NCBI GenBank assembly: GCA_000389735.1
Contig: APJY01000001.1
Span: 585,064 to 649,063 of the forward strand
Direction of reading: 5' to 3'
From: Sulfolobales archaeon Acd1
GTDB lineage: Archaea; Thermoproteota; Thermoprotei_A; Sulfolobales; Sulfolobaceae
Length of the DNA stretch: 64,000 nt
Numbering within the stretch: position 1 is the stretch's first letter; each line of letters starts with the position of its first letter. Below the pieces are notes generated by a model. The model ran no database searches, was not told the origin of the DNA, and saw only the letters and a program-made list of their open reading frames with translations. Position numbers and translations under genes: made by a program. Positions 27,828-35,592 of the stretch are shown in pieces.

Positions 27828-27936
27828 CCTTTTCTTCTTCTTCGATTTCTTTAATGGCCTCCTCAAATACTTCCCTTACTTCATTAAAGTTACTGAATTC
27901 GACAAAAGTGTCCTCCCCTTTCTTCATAGTCTTCAT
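27784..27936 (-). CDS. Small acidic protein, possible antitoxin
   Basis: A 50-residue reading frame from ATG at 27936: MKTMKKGEDTFVEF, then an acidic helix VREVFEEAIKEIEEEEKA. The last 14 residues lie opposite the RelE-like toxin gene. The charged helix resembles VapB/RelB C-terminal regions, but antitoxins usually lie upstream of and on the same strand as their toxin, so the pairing is only inferred. Confidence 0.35.
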   Translation of the reverse strand: MKTMKKGEDTFVEFSNFNEVREVFEEAIKEIEEEEKANARRPSYAIRSPK

Positions 27937-28027
27937 ATGTATGAACTTCTCACGGAGGTTAATAAAATAATGTGGCTAATAGAATTTCTTCTCATTGAAT
28001 TTTGAAAAATTGTTAAGTAAGCGGTAT

Positions 28028-28092
28028 AAGTGCATATATGGGATCCCGGCTTTCTACTCTCGTTAGAAAAATTCAGTAAACTCCCCAGTTTA
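28028..28092 (+). repeat. Degenerate copy of the 46-residue gene 3' end
   Basis: This stretch (tgggatcccggctttctact and on) resembles 35,509-35,580, the 3' end and downstream flank of a small gene, including the shared run ending taaactc-ccagt. In frame it reads RYKCIYGIPAFYSR and then a stop, compared with QYKHLYWEPSFLFLVEN in the intact copy. I treat it as a relic of the same repeated unit. Confidence 0.4.
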
Positions 28093-28127
28093 CCGAGAAG
28101 AAATTCATGATAGTTATCACTTACAAA

Positions 28128-28166
28128 GAGGGGAACCCTCGCCCTTTAGGGCTGGGAGGAGGTCAG
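28128..28166 (+). mobile_element. IS200/IS605-type right-end hairpin remnant
   Basis: A second copy of the right-end motif: gaggggaaccctcgcccttt, then agggctgggaggaggtcag. The hairpin stem is weaker by one mismatch than that at 27,391. No transposase frame adjoins it. It lies about 55 bases before the start of the three-gene operon. Confidence 0.5.
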
Positions 28167-28219
28167 AACGAAGATCAAAGTTTATTGTCTTATCTTGATA
28201 TACCTATCGTGGTGTAAAC

Positions 28220-28723
28220 ATGACAAATGATTGGTCGCTCGACGATCTAGATTATTTAATAATTTTGGCAATAGGCGATAAAGGTAGTAATAGCACGAAA
28301 GTACAGAAAATAATTCTAATCCTTTCTAAATTATTAAACATACAGACAGATGCTGAAGCTTACTACTTTGGAGGATACTCGGAGACAGTGGCGGAACGAT
28401 TGAATTCCAGATCAAGAACACAATTTTTTGTAAAAATTAATGATAAATACAAATTAACAGAGCAGGGGAAAGAGCTATATTATAAATTATTAGAACTACT
28501 AAGGGCAAAAAATAGGGAGGACGTTGTGAAGGTATTGGATACTCTCCATAAGATGTCTAATGAAAATTTAATCGCTTTAACGTATTTCTTATATCCTGAA
28601 ACAACTGAAAAATCAGCAATAAAGGAGGATGTAAATAAAGTAATAGAGTCTTTGAAAGAAAGGGGGAAGAAGAATTTCAAGGTCAAGAGGGAAGGTAATG
28701 AGGTAACCATAGAGATCCCCTGA
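28220..28723 (+). CDS. Winged-helix-like protein, possible Panacea-type antitoxin
   Basis: A 167-residue protein I do not recognise firmly. Residues 25-90 (TKVQKIILILSKLLNIQTDA, then YYFGGYSETVAERLN and YKLTEQGKELYYKL) have the order of a helix-turn-helix with a wing and resemble the KLQKLLY start of Panacea (DUF4065/SocA-like) antitoxin domains. The C-terminal 60 residues are charged and helical, ending in strands (KNFKVKREGNEVTIEIP). It is the first of three genes with overlapping or touching ends. Codon use is AT-rich, unlike the core genes. Confidence 0.5.
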   Translation: MTNDWSLDDLDYLIILAIGDKGSNSTKVQKIILILSKLLNIQTDAEAYYFGGYSETVAERLNSRSRTQFFVKINDKYKLTEQGKELYYKLLELLRAKNREDVVKVLDTLHKMSNENLIALTYFLYPETTEKSAIKEDVNKVIESLKERGKKNFKVKREGNEVTIEIP

Positions 28724-28734
28724 CGGTGATTCGG

Positions 28735-28998
28735 ATGGGAGACGGAGATGATGATCATTATGAGGCAGAAGTAAGCTTAGGGATTAACAAAATTTTTGAT
28801 TTTTTAAGAGTCAGATTCAAGAGTAGGGGTAAGATCCTAAAGGTTGTAGAACTTTACGGCGATGATAACAGTAGAGTAGATGTTATACGGACTGACAAGG
28901 GAACGTTTATTTGCGTCATTAGGAAGAGGAAGACCAAATTAAGGATTGCAATGATGGACGCAGAAACAGGAGAAATTCTGGGGATGATGGAGGTATGA
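28735..28998 (+). CDS. Small hypothetical protein in a three-gene operon
   Basis: An 87-residue acidic protein with predicted alternating strands (KVVELYGDDNSRVDVIRTD, FICVIRKRKTKLRIAMMDAE) like a small beta-sheet domain. An in-frame GTG at 28726 would add three residues. It begins a few bases after the preceding stop and overlaps the next start by 4 bases. I know no family for it. Its position between the two larger genes suggests that it is a subunit or adaptor of the same system. Confidence 0.5.
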   Translation: MGDGDDDHYEAEVSLGINKIFDFLRVRFKSRGKILKVVELYGDDNSRVDVIRTDKGTFICVIRKRKTKLRIAMMDAETGEILGMMEV

Positions 28999-30074
28999 GT
29001 TATAACGTTAAATTAAAAGATATTGAACAAGATAAACACTACATTTTAAGGATAGTTGAATTGCTAGGTATTATTCATGGTAATTATAAGATATCTAGAT
29101 ACCCTATGATTCTTAATGAGTTAAACATACCATTACAGGAAATCCTTGTCAACGAGAATATTACGGACATATTGAATGCCCACGACGATAAGCAAACAGA
29201 AGAAAAATTGATCCGACGACTAAAAGAAAAAATATCTGGAAATAGGAAATTCATAATGTTTATCAATTTAAGAGTTGATGACCCATCACTGATATCTAAT
29301 ATAGCTAATCTAAATTCCGTCGCTAAGGTCATAAACGACGTTTATTATTCGCACCCTTCCATAGCCTTAGCTTGTCCCCCCAACTTAATTTTTGAATCGG
29401 ACCGGGTCGATATGATACAACAAATATACATAAACCTCCTCAACCAAATTGCTTCCAATACCGAAAGGAAATTAGTTTACTTTATACCATCTTATCTTTC
29501 TATATCTCAAATGGAAGCGTTAATAGATTGGTATAGAAGCAAATATGGGGATGAAGGATTACTTGCGGTGGACTGCAGCGGTGGTAGGTTTTCATCTGAG
29601 TGTTATAGATACGTCGCTACGGTGCATAGAAAAATGAGAAATGAAAAAATACAAGATTATGGAATTTACCTTTTCGACTCTAAACCGCATAAGAAGACTA
29701 GTAAAAATAGCCCTTCGGAGGAACTACTTTCCATACTACACGGAGTGAACCTAATTGGACCATTACATTCTAATACTTCGATTCCTCCACACGTGGTAGA
29801 GAAGTTGCGTCAGAAAGAACAAAGCTATGTAAAAGTATTCTCTGAGAACACATATTTATATGAGGCTAAAAATGGAATTGACTATGTTCTAGCTCAAATC
29901 GAAAGTGATAAGGGTGTCAACAAGGTCTTACAAAACGACCTATTGCCTAAAAATGTAGGTTCACTCTTGTCACAGAGTACCAGGACCGTCTTTCTAAATG
30001 AGCTGAGGAATTTGAGGAAGAACTACGATAAAATTTATCAAAATAGTAGTTTATCTAGTTTCTTTAATATATAA
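28995..30074 (+). CDS. Hypothetical protein of a putative integrative-element system
   Basis: A 359-residue protein of unknown family. Residues 75-240 alternate hydrophobic strands and helices (KFIMFINLRVDD, IALACPPNLIF, RKLVYFIPSYL, LLAVDCSGGRF, YGIYLFDSKP), a rhythm like a TIM barrel, with the polar strand end AVDCSGGRF as a possible active-site element. The C-terminal 110 residues are helical. There are no membrane segments and no P-loop. It closes the three-gene operon. It could be the effector of a toxin-antitoxin or defence unit whose first gene is the winged-helix protein; this is inference from arrangement only. Confidence 0.5.
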   Translation: MSYNVKLKDIEQDKHYILRIVELLGIIHGNYKISRYPMILNELNIPLQEILVNENITDILNAHDDKQTEEKLIRRLKEKISGNRKFIMFINLRVDDPSLISNIANLNSVAKVINDVYYSHPSIALACPPNLIFESDRVDMIQQIYINLLNQIASNTERKLVYFIPSYLSISQMEALIDWYRSKYGDEGLLAVDCSGGRFSSECYRYVATVHRKMRNEKIQDYGIYLFDSKPHKKTSKNSPSEELLSILHGVNLIGPLHSNTSIPPHVVEKLRQKEQSYVKVFSENTYLYEAKNGIDYVLAQIESDKGVNKVLQNDLLPKNVGSLLSQSTRTVFLNELRNLRKNYDKIYQNSSLSSFFNI

Positions 30075-30291
30075 TCATAACTTTTTCAATTAAAAGTGGC
30101 AATTCTAGAAGATGATACATAAAATTAAAAGTAAATAATATCCTCCCCTGGGCTAAAATAAATATTATAGCTTGAGTAAGACGTATTTTAAAGTTGATAT
30201 CTATTTTGCAGGACTAAAAATGATCTCTCAGCAATGATGATTACCGTCCTTAAAATATCGGCGATACAAATATTTTTACACTAACAAAGTT

Positions 30292-31503
30292 TTACTTAAT
30301 ATCTACGTAAAAGACTACAATACCTAAGATAAGAAGTGAAGCTAAGTTCAGAAGGACCGTAGTCTCGACGTAAGGAGTCAAGAACGTTCTGAAATATGAG
30401 GCAATAATTAACCCTATAGTATTACTTACGACCCCTTGAACGCTTCTTATTCCAGAGGCTACTATTCTATCCTTATTCCTAACTGAAGACATTGTATAAG
30501 CAGTGTTTGAAGTAGTAGCGATTCCAGAAGACGCACCCAGTAAAAATTCTCCCAAAATGACGTTGAAGAAAAGGGACAAGGAGGATAAGGCCATTGATAC
30601 AAAACCGAAAGACGCAACCCTCAACTTATACTTATCGTGAAGCTTACCAGCGTAAAATGAGACTAACGTAAAGGAAAGAGGGTAAAGGAGAACTAACGAG
30701 CCAATTATCAGGGCAGGTAAATGTAAGGAGTATAAATAAAATACAAAGAAAGCGGCTATCATATTCCTTGTAATTGAGTGTAAAAAGCCTGAAAAACTAG
30801 TTAAATAAAATACTTTACATAACTTTACTTTCCACAAAGTCATAACTAGACCTGCTAAGGATAGCAATAAGAACAGTGGGTAATATAGTCCTAAGATTAT
30901 ACCGTCGAACATTAGCGAAGTGTAAATTATACTAATCCCCAATCCTGACTTCGCACGTACCTCGTTAAGGGATAGTATTAAGAACAGTGAGATAAAGGAA
31001 AGAACCGATGTTATCGCGAACAAGTATTTCCAATTAATTTCAGCAATAATTCCTCCAAGGGGTAAGCCAAAAACGTAGCCCAGGCTAACTATAGTGTGAT
31101 TTAAACCTATCATTTTCCCTCTCTCTTTATCCGAGCCTATTAGACTGGCGTAAGACAAAGACGTTAGAAGAACCATTGAAGCCCCAATACCCTGAAAAAT
31201 CCTAAGAACGAGCATAAGTGAAAAAGAGTTAGAAAAAATTATGAGAAAGGACGATAAAGCCATTATCAATGTACCTAATATTAAAACCGTTTTTACTCCA
31301 ACTTTTTCGGCTAAAAGTGAAAATGGAATGGAAAGTAAGACCTCAGTGACGATGTAAATTGACAATAAAGTTGAGGCTTTTACATAGGTTATTGAAAAAT
31401 CTTTAGCTATTAACGGAATGACCATTAATATCATTGTAGCTTCAAGCGAAGAGATAAACGAAGGTAAAGAAGAGAAAAGGACTGATTTAGATAATTCATT
31501 CAT
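30292..31503 (-). CDS. Major facilitator superfamily transporter
   Basis: A 403-residue integral membrane protein with about 12 hydrophobic helices in two halves, with a cytoplasmic loop after helix 6. The A-like motif lies after helix 2 (LLAEKVGVKTVLILG), and LGLVM-type helices follow. It resembles drug or sugar exporters of the DHA/arabinose-efflux group. The start (ATGAATGA) overlaps the restored stop of the upstream SnoaL-like gene, so the two formed an operon. Substrate unknown. Confidence 0.85.
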   Translation of the reverse strand: MNELSKSVLFSSLPSFISSLEATMILMVIPLIAKDFSITYVKASTLLSIYIVTEVLLSIPFSLLAEKVGVKTVLILGTLIMALSSFLIIFSNSFSLMLVLRIFQGIGASMVLLTSLSYASLIGSDKERGKMIGLNHTIVSLGYVFGLPLGGIIAEINWKYLFAITSVLSFISLFLILSLNEVRAKSGLGISIIYTSLMFDGIILGLYYPLFLLLSLAGLVMTLWKVKLCKVFYLTSFSGFLHSITRNMIAAFFVFYLYSLHLPALIIGSLVLLYPLSFTLVSFYAGKLHDKYKLRVASFGFVSMALSSLSLFFNVILGEFLLGASSGIATTSNTAYTMSSVRNKDRIVASGIRSVQGVVSNTIGLIIASYFRTFLTPYVETTVLLNLASLLILGIVVFYVDIK

Positions 31504-31916
31504 CCTTACACTTCACCTCAAAGTTTTTACATGTTTGTTCTAAAACCGATAATAGATCGTAATATACTCTCTCTTCTTTTACCAATTCTTTTTCCTTGTC
31601 GATAATAAATATATCTACATCCTTTATTTTTAATTTCTAATCCGTACCTCTTGCCATTAAAAGTTGACCTCCCTATCCATTCGCCGAACCCTATGTTGCC
31701 ATTCCATGCCACATTAATTAATTCGAATTTATAATCAGGAAACGTCCAAAAAACTTCTAGGTACTTTTTAAATTGTTCTTTGCCCTTAATTACTCTAGGA
31801 TGCTCACCCGGGTGTATATAAACTAACTCGTCTGAGTAAAAACTTAACAAATATTCTATGTCGTGTGAATTCCATGCTTCTACGAAATCTTTTTCAAATT
31901 TTCGATAATTAAACAC
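31496..31916 (-). pseudogene. SnoaL-like (NTF2-fold) protein, frameshifted
   Basis: From GTG at 31916 the frame encodes FNYRKFEKDFVEAWNSHDIE and typical NTF2-fold segments (YSDELVYIHPGEHPRVIKGK, WIGRSTFNGKRYGLEI). Near 31,620 the frame shifts by one base. As written, the protein continues into a nonsense tail and ends at 31527. In the other frame the expected family ending appears (VDIFIIDKEKELVKEERVYY, DLLSVLEQ) and runs to a stop at 31496 that overlaps the MFS start. A TATA-like box (31936-31944) about 25 bases upstream supports the GTG start. The shift could be real decay or a sequencing error next to an A-rich run. Confidence 0.7.
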
Positions 31917-31950
31917 ATTTCTTGACCCTTTTAAGCTTATATAACACAAG

Positions 31951-32112
31951 TTAAAAATCTTTCTGGTAATAATCACTACAGCCTGCACTTACTGCATAGA
32001 GTTCCAGACATCCATCATAACATTGTTGCGTCCATACCAGGAGGTAAACTCCGACATATAGTACAAGCAGCATAACAACCTCCATCAAGACATATCTCTG
32101 TCGCCCACTCAT
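31951..32112 (-). CDS. Possible small membrane protein
   Basis: A 53-residue frame starting MSGRQRYVLMEVVMLL with one hydrophobic helix (about residues 8-27) followed by a cysteine-containing tail (QQCYDGCLELYAVSAGC). It lies 15 bases downstream of the preceding gene. Its 3' end runs up to the promoter of the SnoaL-like gene. An overlapping frame also holds cysteines. It is too short for confident assignment. Confidence 0.3.
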   Translation of the reverse strand: MSGRQRYVLMEVVMLLVLYVGVYLLVWTQQCYDGCLELYAVSAGCSDYYQKDF

Positions 32113-32127
32113 CTAAGCCTGGCGTTA

Positions 32128-32628
32128 TTACATCACCTTACGGAAGTTAGTCCTCTTCGCGAGATCTGACAACCCGTTACTTCCGTTCACATTTAGGAAC
32201 TCGGCGAACGTTTCGTTCTCTTTAGTGCCTTCACTTACAGCCTTCAATAACGCCTCTCTTTCTTCACCTGGGTTAGACTCAACTAAAGGTGATTTCACTT
32301 CTGCTGGTCCTCCTTCGAATACTTCCACGTCATCTCCCTTAATATCTATATAAACTCCGTGACTCTTAATAGTGTAAAACCCTTGTTCGTCCTTATCTCC
32401 AATTACCTTATACATGTAAAGGGTAATCCTCAGCGTTCCATCATCGCGTTGAGTAACAGTCGTTATTACCTTCGTGTCGTCTAACGAACTCTTTACCTTA
32501 TGAAGTACGCTGTGAGACGTTGAAATTCGCCTGCCCTCGATTACGTAATATCCGTCCTCGAGCCGTACTTGTTTTACCACTTTAACGTTTGATTTCTCGA
32601 CTAATTCCTTATAACTCTCTTTTGACAT
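32128..32628 (-). CDS. Hypothetical protein
   Basis: A 166-residue soluble protein of unknown family. The N-terminal part has strands and a turn (KVVKQVRLEDGYYVIEGRRI), then SSLDDTKVITTVTQRDDG, RITLYMYKVIG and VYIDIKGDDVEVFEGG, which look like a small beta-rich domain. The last 55 residues are polar and probably flexible. A TATA-like sequence lies about 30 bases before the ATG. It lies between the repeat copy at 32,712 and the small membrane frame. Confidence 0.55.
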   Translation of the reverse strand: MSKESYKELVEKSNVKVVKQVRLEDGYYVIEGRRISTSHSVLHKVKSSLDDTKVITTVTQRDDGTLRITLYMYKVIGDKDEQGFYTIKSHGVYIDIKGDDVEVFEGGPAEVKSPLVESNPGEEREALLKAVSEGTKENETFAEFLNVNGSNGLSDLAKRTNFRKVM

Positions 32629-32711
32629 TATTATCTACTATTACATTCACAATTTTGCTTATTAAAGTTTTCCTTTCTTTTCACTGTGTTGAATCTTTTT
32701 TATCTTAACCA

Positions 32712-32782
32712 ACGTACTTTTAGCGTATTTTCTGATACAGTTAAGTGATAGAAATCCTAGAATTTAACGTCTAACGAGGTTT
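32712..32782 (+). repeat. tRNA-flanking repeat, copy 2
   Basis: This copy starts acgtacttttagcgtatttt and continues through aaatcctagaatttaacg, as at 26,959 and 39,304. No tRNA 3' end precedes it; instead the upstream sequence reads tatcttaacc. It may mark an older element boundary inside the island. Confidence 0.75.
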
Positions 32783-32842
32783 CGAACGTTTAATTTAACG
32801 CTTTGTCTTATGATGTAATCAGATAAAGAGAAATTTGCTGTT

Positions 32843-32995
32843 TTGAATTTAGATAGAGAGCCCAGGGCTGAAATTGCCAAGAAATATGAAGATCTTCCAC
32901 TTCATATAGCAGCATTATACTGTCCCCACCTGGATCGTGAGTTTCTTCCAAAACAATTTACTAGAAGAGATATAGAAAGACTTATATTATTCTAG
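32843..32995 (+). pseudogene. Gene fragment, repeated in part at 51,653
   Basis: An open frame from a stop at 32816 encodes SDKEKFAVLNLDREPRAEIA, then KKYEDLPLHIAALYCPHLDR and ends RRDIERLILF. It has no standard start except an internal TTG at 32843. The first 55 bases recur almost unchanged at 51,653. The conserved amino acid pattern suggests a real but truncated gene; I do not recognise it. From 32,996 to 33,242 I see nothing coding. Confidence 0.4.
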
Positions 32996-33242
32996 AAGAG
33001 ATCAAAGGAAATAATTCGTTTTTAAAAATTGAAAATGATACAAAAAGACTAAAGATGCTAATGAAAACTAGAACGCTCGTAAAATTAACGAAAAAGCTTC
33101 TAAGTTATTAACAGAATAAATAAATGGTGTAAGGTTTAGCAATCTTTTCTTTATGAAACTTGTCTTCACGCTTCTTCCGAGAACACTGTGTATGTTAAGA
33201 ACACACAATTTAACAGCTTCTTAATTTTAATTTTAAAATTAG

Positions 33243-35051
33243 CTAAACGTTATCAGGATTTTTTATCAACTTCTTTACAGCACTAGCAGTCTCCTTGTCT
33301 TCGAAAAATACGTAAACTCCTTTCAACCCTCTGGTTAGCATTATATAATATCTATTCTTAAGAAGTTCCAACGCCTTCTTTTTATCTTTATAAGCGATTG
33401 CCTTCAAAGAAACCCTTCCGCCTACGTAGTCAGTTATTGGATCAGGATTTACTGTCCAACCGTTATTCCTCCATACTAGATCTCTTCCCCATACAACCCC
33501 AACATAATCAGCTTCAAACCCTTGAGCCCCGTAAACCGAAGAGCAATATTTTAACGGGTCAAACTCACCGTTCCAATACCTAGGGTATTCAACCCTCTCA
33601 TTCATTAGCCATTTAATTTTCAACTCTTCCCCTTTAAATTTTACCCCTTTATATAAATCAAAGCCCGACTGTAAGGGATAGCCTATCCTTATGTTCTTTA
33701 TGTTATTCCAGTTGGTCTTATCCTTGGCATCTCCTTCAGACTCTGTAAAAGAGCATATTAACGCTATTTTGCCTCTTTTTCTCCTATTTTCCAGCTCGTT
33801 AAGCATGCCAGTTATATCGTCAAAAATTCTAAAATCGAAATTACCCGGATTTCCTTTTACTCCTTCTAAAATCCTTTTCACGAAATCTAGGTACTGCTTC
33901 GGTTCTCTAACGGGAGAAGGTAGCTCGTACTCTTTTACATTAGTCAAGTATTTTAAAAAGTTATCCCTAGTTCCTGCCTCGTCCCCAATGAGCACTTGAG
34001 AATCATCGTAAAAGTAAACGTTAACTATACCTCTGGGAGAGTTCTTTATTACTTCCTCTCTCATCCTCTGGGCCTCGTCAAATATTATAAGGTCAATACT
34101 GCGTTTACCGAATTTCTTAGTAAACCACTCTTCAAAACCCTTCTCTCCAACTCCGACTACGACTGGGTTTTTTCTCCCAGTAGAGTAAAACAAGATAAAA
34201 GACGACAGTTCCTTTCCCAGAGCGTTCCTTATAGTATTGATTAACCTATTATTCTTATAGGCAAGGATAGTAGTATATCCCTTGCTTAACGCTTCCAAAT
34301 ATAGAGCTACTGCTAACAAGCTCTTCCCAGAACCCGAAGTTCCCCTTATTAGGAAATTTACTTTCTTTTTCTCCTCTTTTTTGCTATCTTTTAATGCATC
34401 AAAAACTGCGTTCATTACCCTCATTTGGTCTTCAGTTAAACCGTAACCTTTAGATAATAAGGCCTTACTCACGTCCTCCAATTTCTCGTCCTTAAGTTTA
34501 TTAACTAGTTGGATAAAAGTGTCTTTTAACTCCAATCTACCCTCAGCAATTCTTTTCGCGTCTTCGAGGTTCCCAGGTGGGAATTTATCAAGCTCCTTCT
34601 TAAGCTCGCTTACGTCCCTTATAACCTTACATTCTGAGGAAGAATAATCTGAGGTATTATATAGGAAAAGTAACCCTTCAAATTTTATGTTAGATGAATG
34701 GAATAAGTTGAGTTTATTCACATAATTGTTGAGTTGATAGCAAGGGTCTTCATGAAGTTCTCCGTCAGCTTCTACAACGTTGTCTCCTAACTTCCTCACT
34801 CGTCTCCATCCTTTAGCTTCAACAACTAATGCCTTATCTTTATCCGCGAAAATCACGTCTGCCCTCTCAGTGAAGATTGGGTACTCTAAAATAACGGGGT
34901 GAAGAGGACTTATTTTCGATAAAAGCTCAAGCAATTTTTTCCAAGCATTAATTTGCTCTACTGTCGGTTTTTCATTAAACGTTTCCTCATAGTGACGAAT
35001 TAAATCAACGTAAACCGTATGGGTAACTTCCTCGAGTATTACCGGTAACAC
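33243..35051 (-). CDS. Nuclease-helicase protein with DUF2075 domain
   Basis: A 602-residue protein with two parts. Residues 50-120 look like a PD-(D/E)XK/NERD-type nuclease (ERADVIFADKDKALVVEAKG, with Asp, Glu-x-Lys). From residue 215 comes a DUF2075-type SF1-like ATPase with Walker A RGTSGSGKSLLAVAL (about 240), Walker B LIIFDEAQRMRE, motif III DDSQVLIG, and a C-terminal QGFEADYVGVVWG and MLTRGLKGVYVFF for motifs V-VI. The start is GTG with a TATA box (tttataaa at about 35,075), so it is probably leaderless. Such fusions occur in prokaryotic defence loci and mobile elements. It stands as a single gene here. Confidence 0.75.
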   Translation of the reverse strand: MLPVILEEVTHTVYVDLIRHYEETFNEKPTVEQINAWKKLLELLSKISPLHPVILEYPIFTERADVIFADKDKALVVEAKGWRRVRKLGDNVVEADGELHEDPCYQLNNYVNKLNLFHSSNIKFEGLLFLYNTSDYSSSECKVIRDVSELKKELDKFPPGNLEDAKRIAEGRLELKDTFIQLVNKLKDEKLEDVSKALLSKGYGLTEDQMRVMNAVFDALKDSKKEEKKKVNFLIRGTSGSGKSLLAVALYLEALSKGYTTILAYKNNRLINTIRNALGKELSSFILFYSTGRKNPVVVGVGEKGFEEWFTKKFGKRSIDLIIFDEAQRMREEVIKNSPRGIVNVYFYDDSQVLIGDEAGTRDNFLKYLTNVKEYELPSPVREPKQYLDFVKRILEGVKGNPGNFDFRIFDDITGMLNELENRRKRGKIALICSFTESEGDAKDKTNWNNIKNIRIGYPLQSGFDLYKGVKFKGEELKIKWLMNERVEYPRYWNGEFDPLKYCSSVYGAQGFEADYVGVVWGRDLVWRNNGWTVNPDPITDYVGGRVSLKAIAYKDKKKALELLKNRYYIMLTRGLKGVYVFFEDKETASAVKKLIKNPDNV

Positions 35052-35121
35052 AAAAATTCTCCACTTATATGTTTATAAACTTTCGTCTCACTCTCTCCTG
35101 TTTTTAAATATTAGCCGCAGC

Positions 35122-35364
35122 GTGGCTCTCGAAATCTTACCTTGTACAGTTGAAACTGTTAATTATCAAGTAGTAACTTATGAGTCCTTGAGAGGAAAAG
35201 GAGAGGAAGCTAAAGCTAGGAAGAGCGAGTTAATAAAAGCTGGAATTGAATAAAAGTACATCAAAGATTTTGCAGGAGACGTTGAGAGTGCAGAAGGAGC
35301 AATATTCGGAAATGAGGAGAGGTTAAGTGTTTATTTGGAGATCTTAGATATTATAGGTATATAA
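35122..35364 (+). pseudogene. Gene with in-frame stop
   Basis: From GTG 35122 the frame reads ALEILPCTVETVNYQVVTYE, continues ESLRGKGEEAKARKSELI, meets a TAA at 35251-35253 and then goes on in the same frame as KYIKDFAGDVESAEGAIFGN to a second stop at 35362-35364. The protein-like composition on both sides of the stop suggests a recent nonsense mutation. I do not recognise the family with confidence. Confidence 0.45.
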
Positions 35365-35417
35365 CGCATGCCGTACTTTCGCTTTACTCTCCTTTTTATT
35401 TAAGGAGTTAAATTAGC

Positions 35418-35558
35418 GTGATAGTGAAAAAAGTTAGAGGAGTAATAGTGTCATTCCCCTCAAAGGAAATTATGGACGAAATATTAAAAGAAGCAAACGT
35501 AAAGCAGTATAAGCACTTATACTGGGAGCCCAGCTTTCTATTCCTCGTAGAAAATTGA
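35418..35558 (+). CDS. 46-residue hypothetical protein
   Basis: A short complete frame from GTG 35418 encoding MIVKKVRGVIVSFPSKEIMD, then EILKEANVKQYKHLYWEP and SFLFLVEN. It has a sharp strand-helix-strand pattern. A diverged, stop-containing copy of its 3' end occurs at 28,028-28,092. The repetition supports a real gene family. Function unknown; small proteins of this size in Sulfolobales are often DNA-binding or antitoxins. Confidence 0.45.
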   Translation: MIVKKVRGVIVSFPSKEIMDEILKEANVKQYKHLYWEPSFLFLVEN

Positions 35559-35592
35559 ATAAACTCTCCAGTATGCTGAACAATATTCAAAG

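Noticed and set aside
28995-30074. tRNA-guanine transglycosylase or DNA 7-deazaguanine (DpdA) enzyme
   Set aside because: The barrel-like rhythm and one DCSGG motif are suggestive, but no zinc site or other TGT motif is present.
35122-35364. Recoded stop (selenocysteine or pyrrolysine)
   Set aside because: The internal stop is TAA, which neither uses, and no supporting element was seen; a nonsense mutation is simpler.
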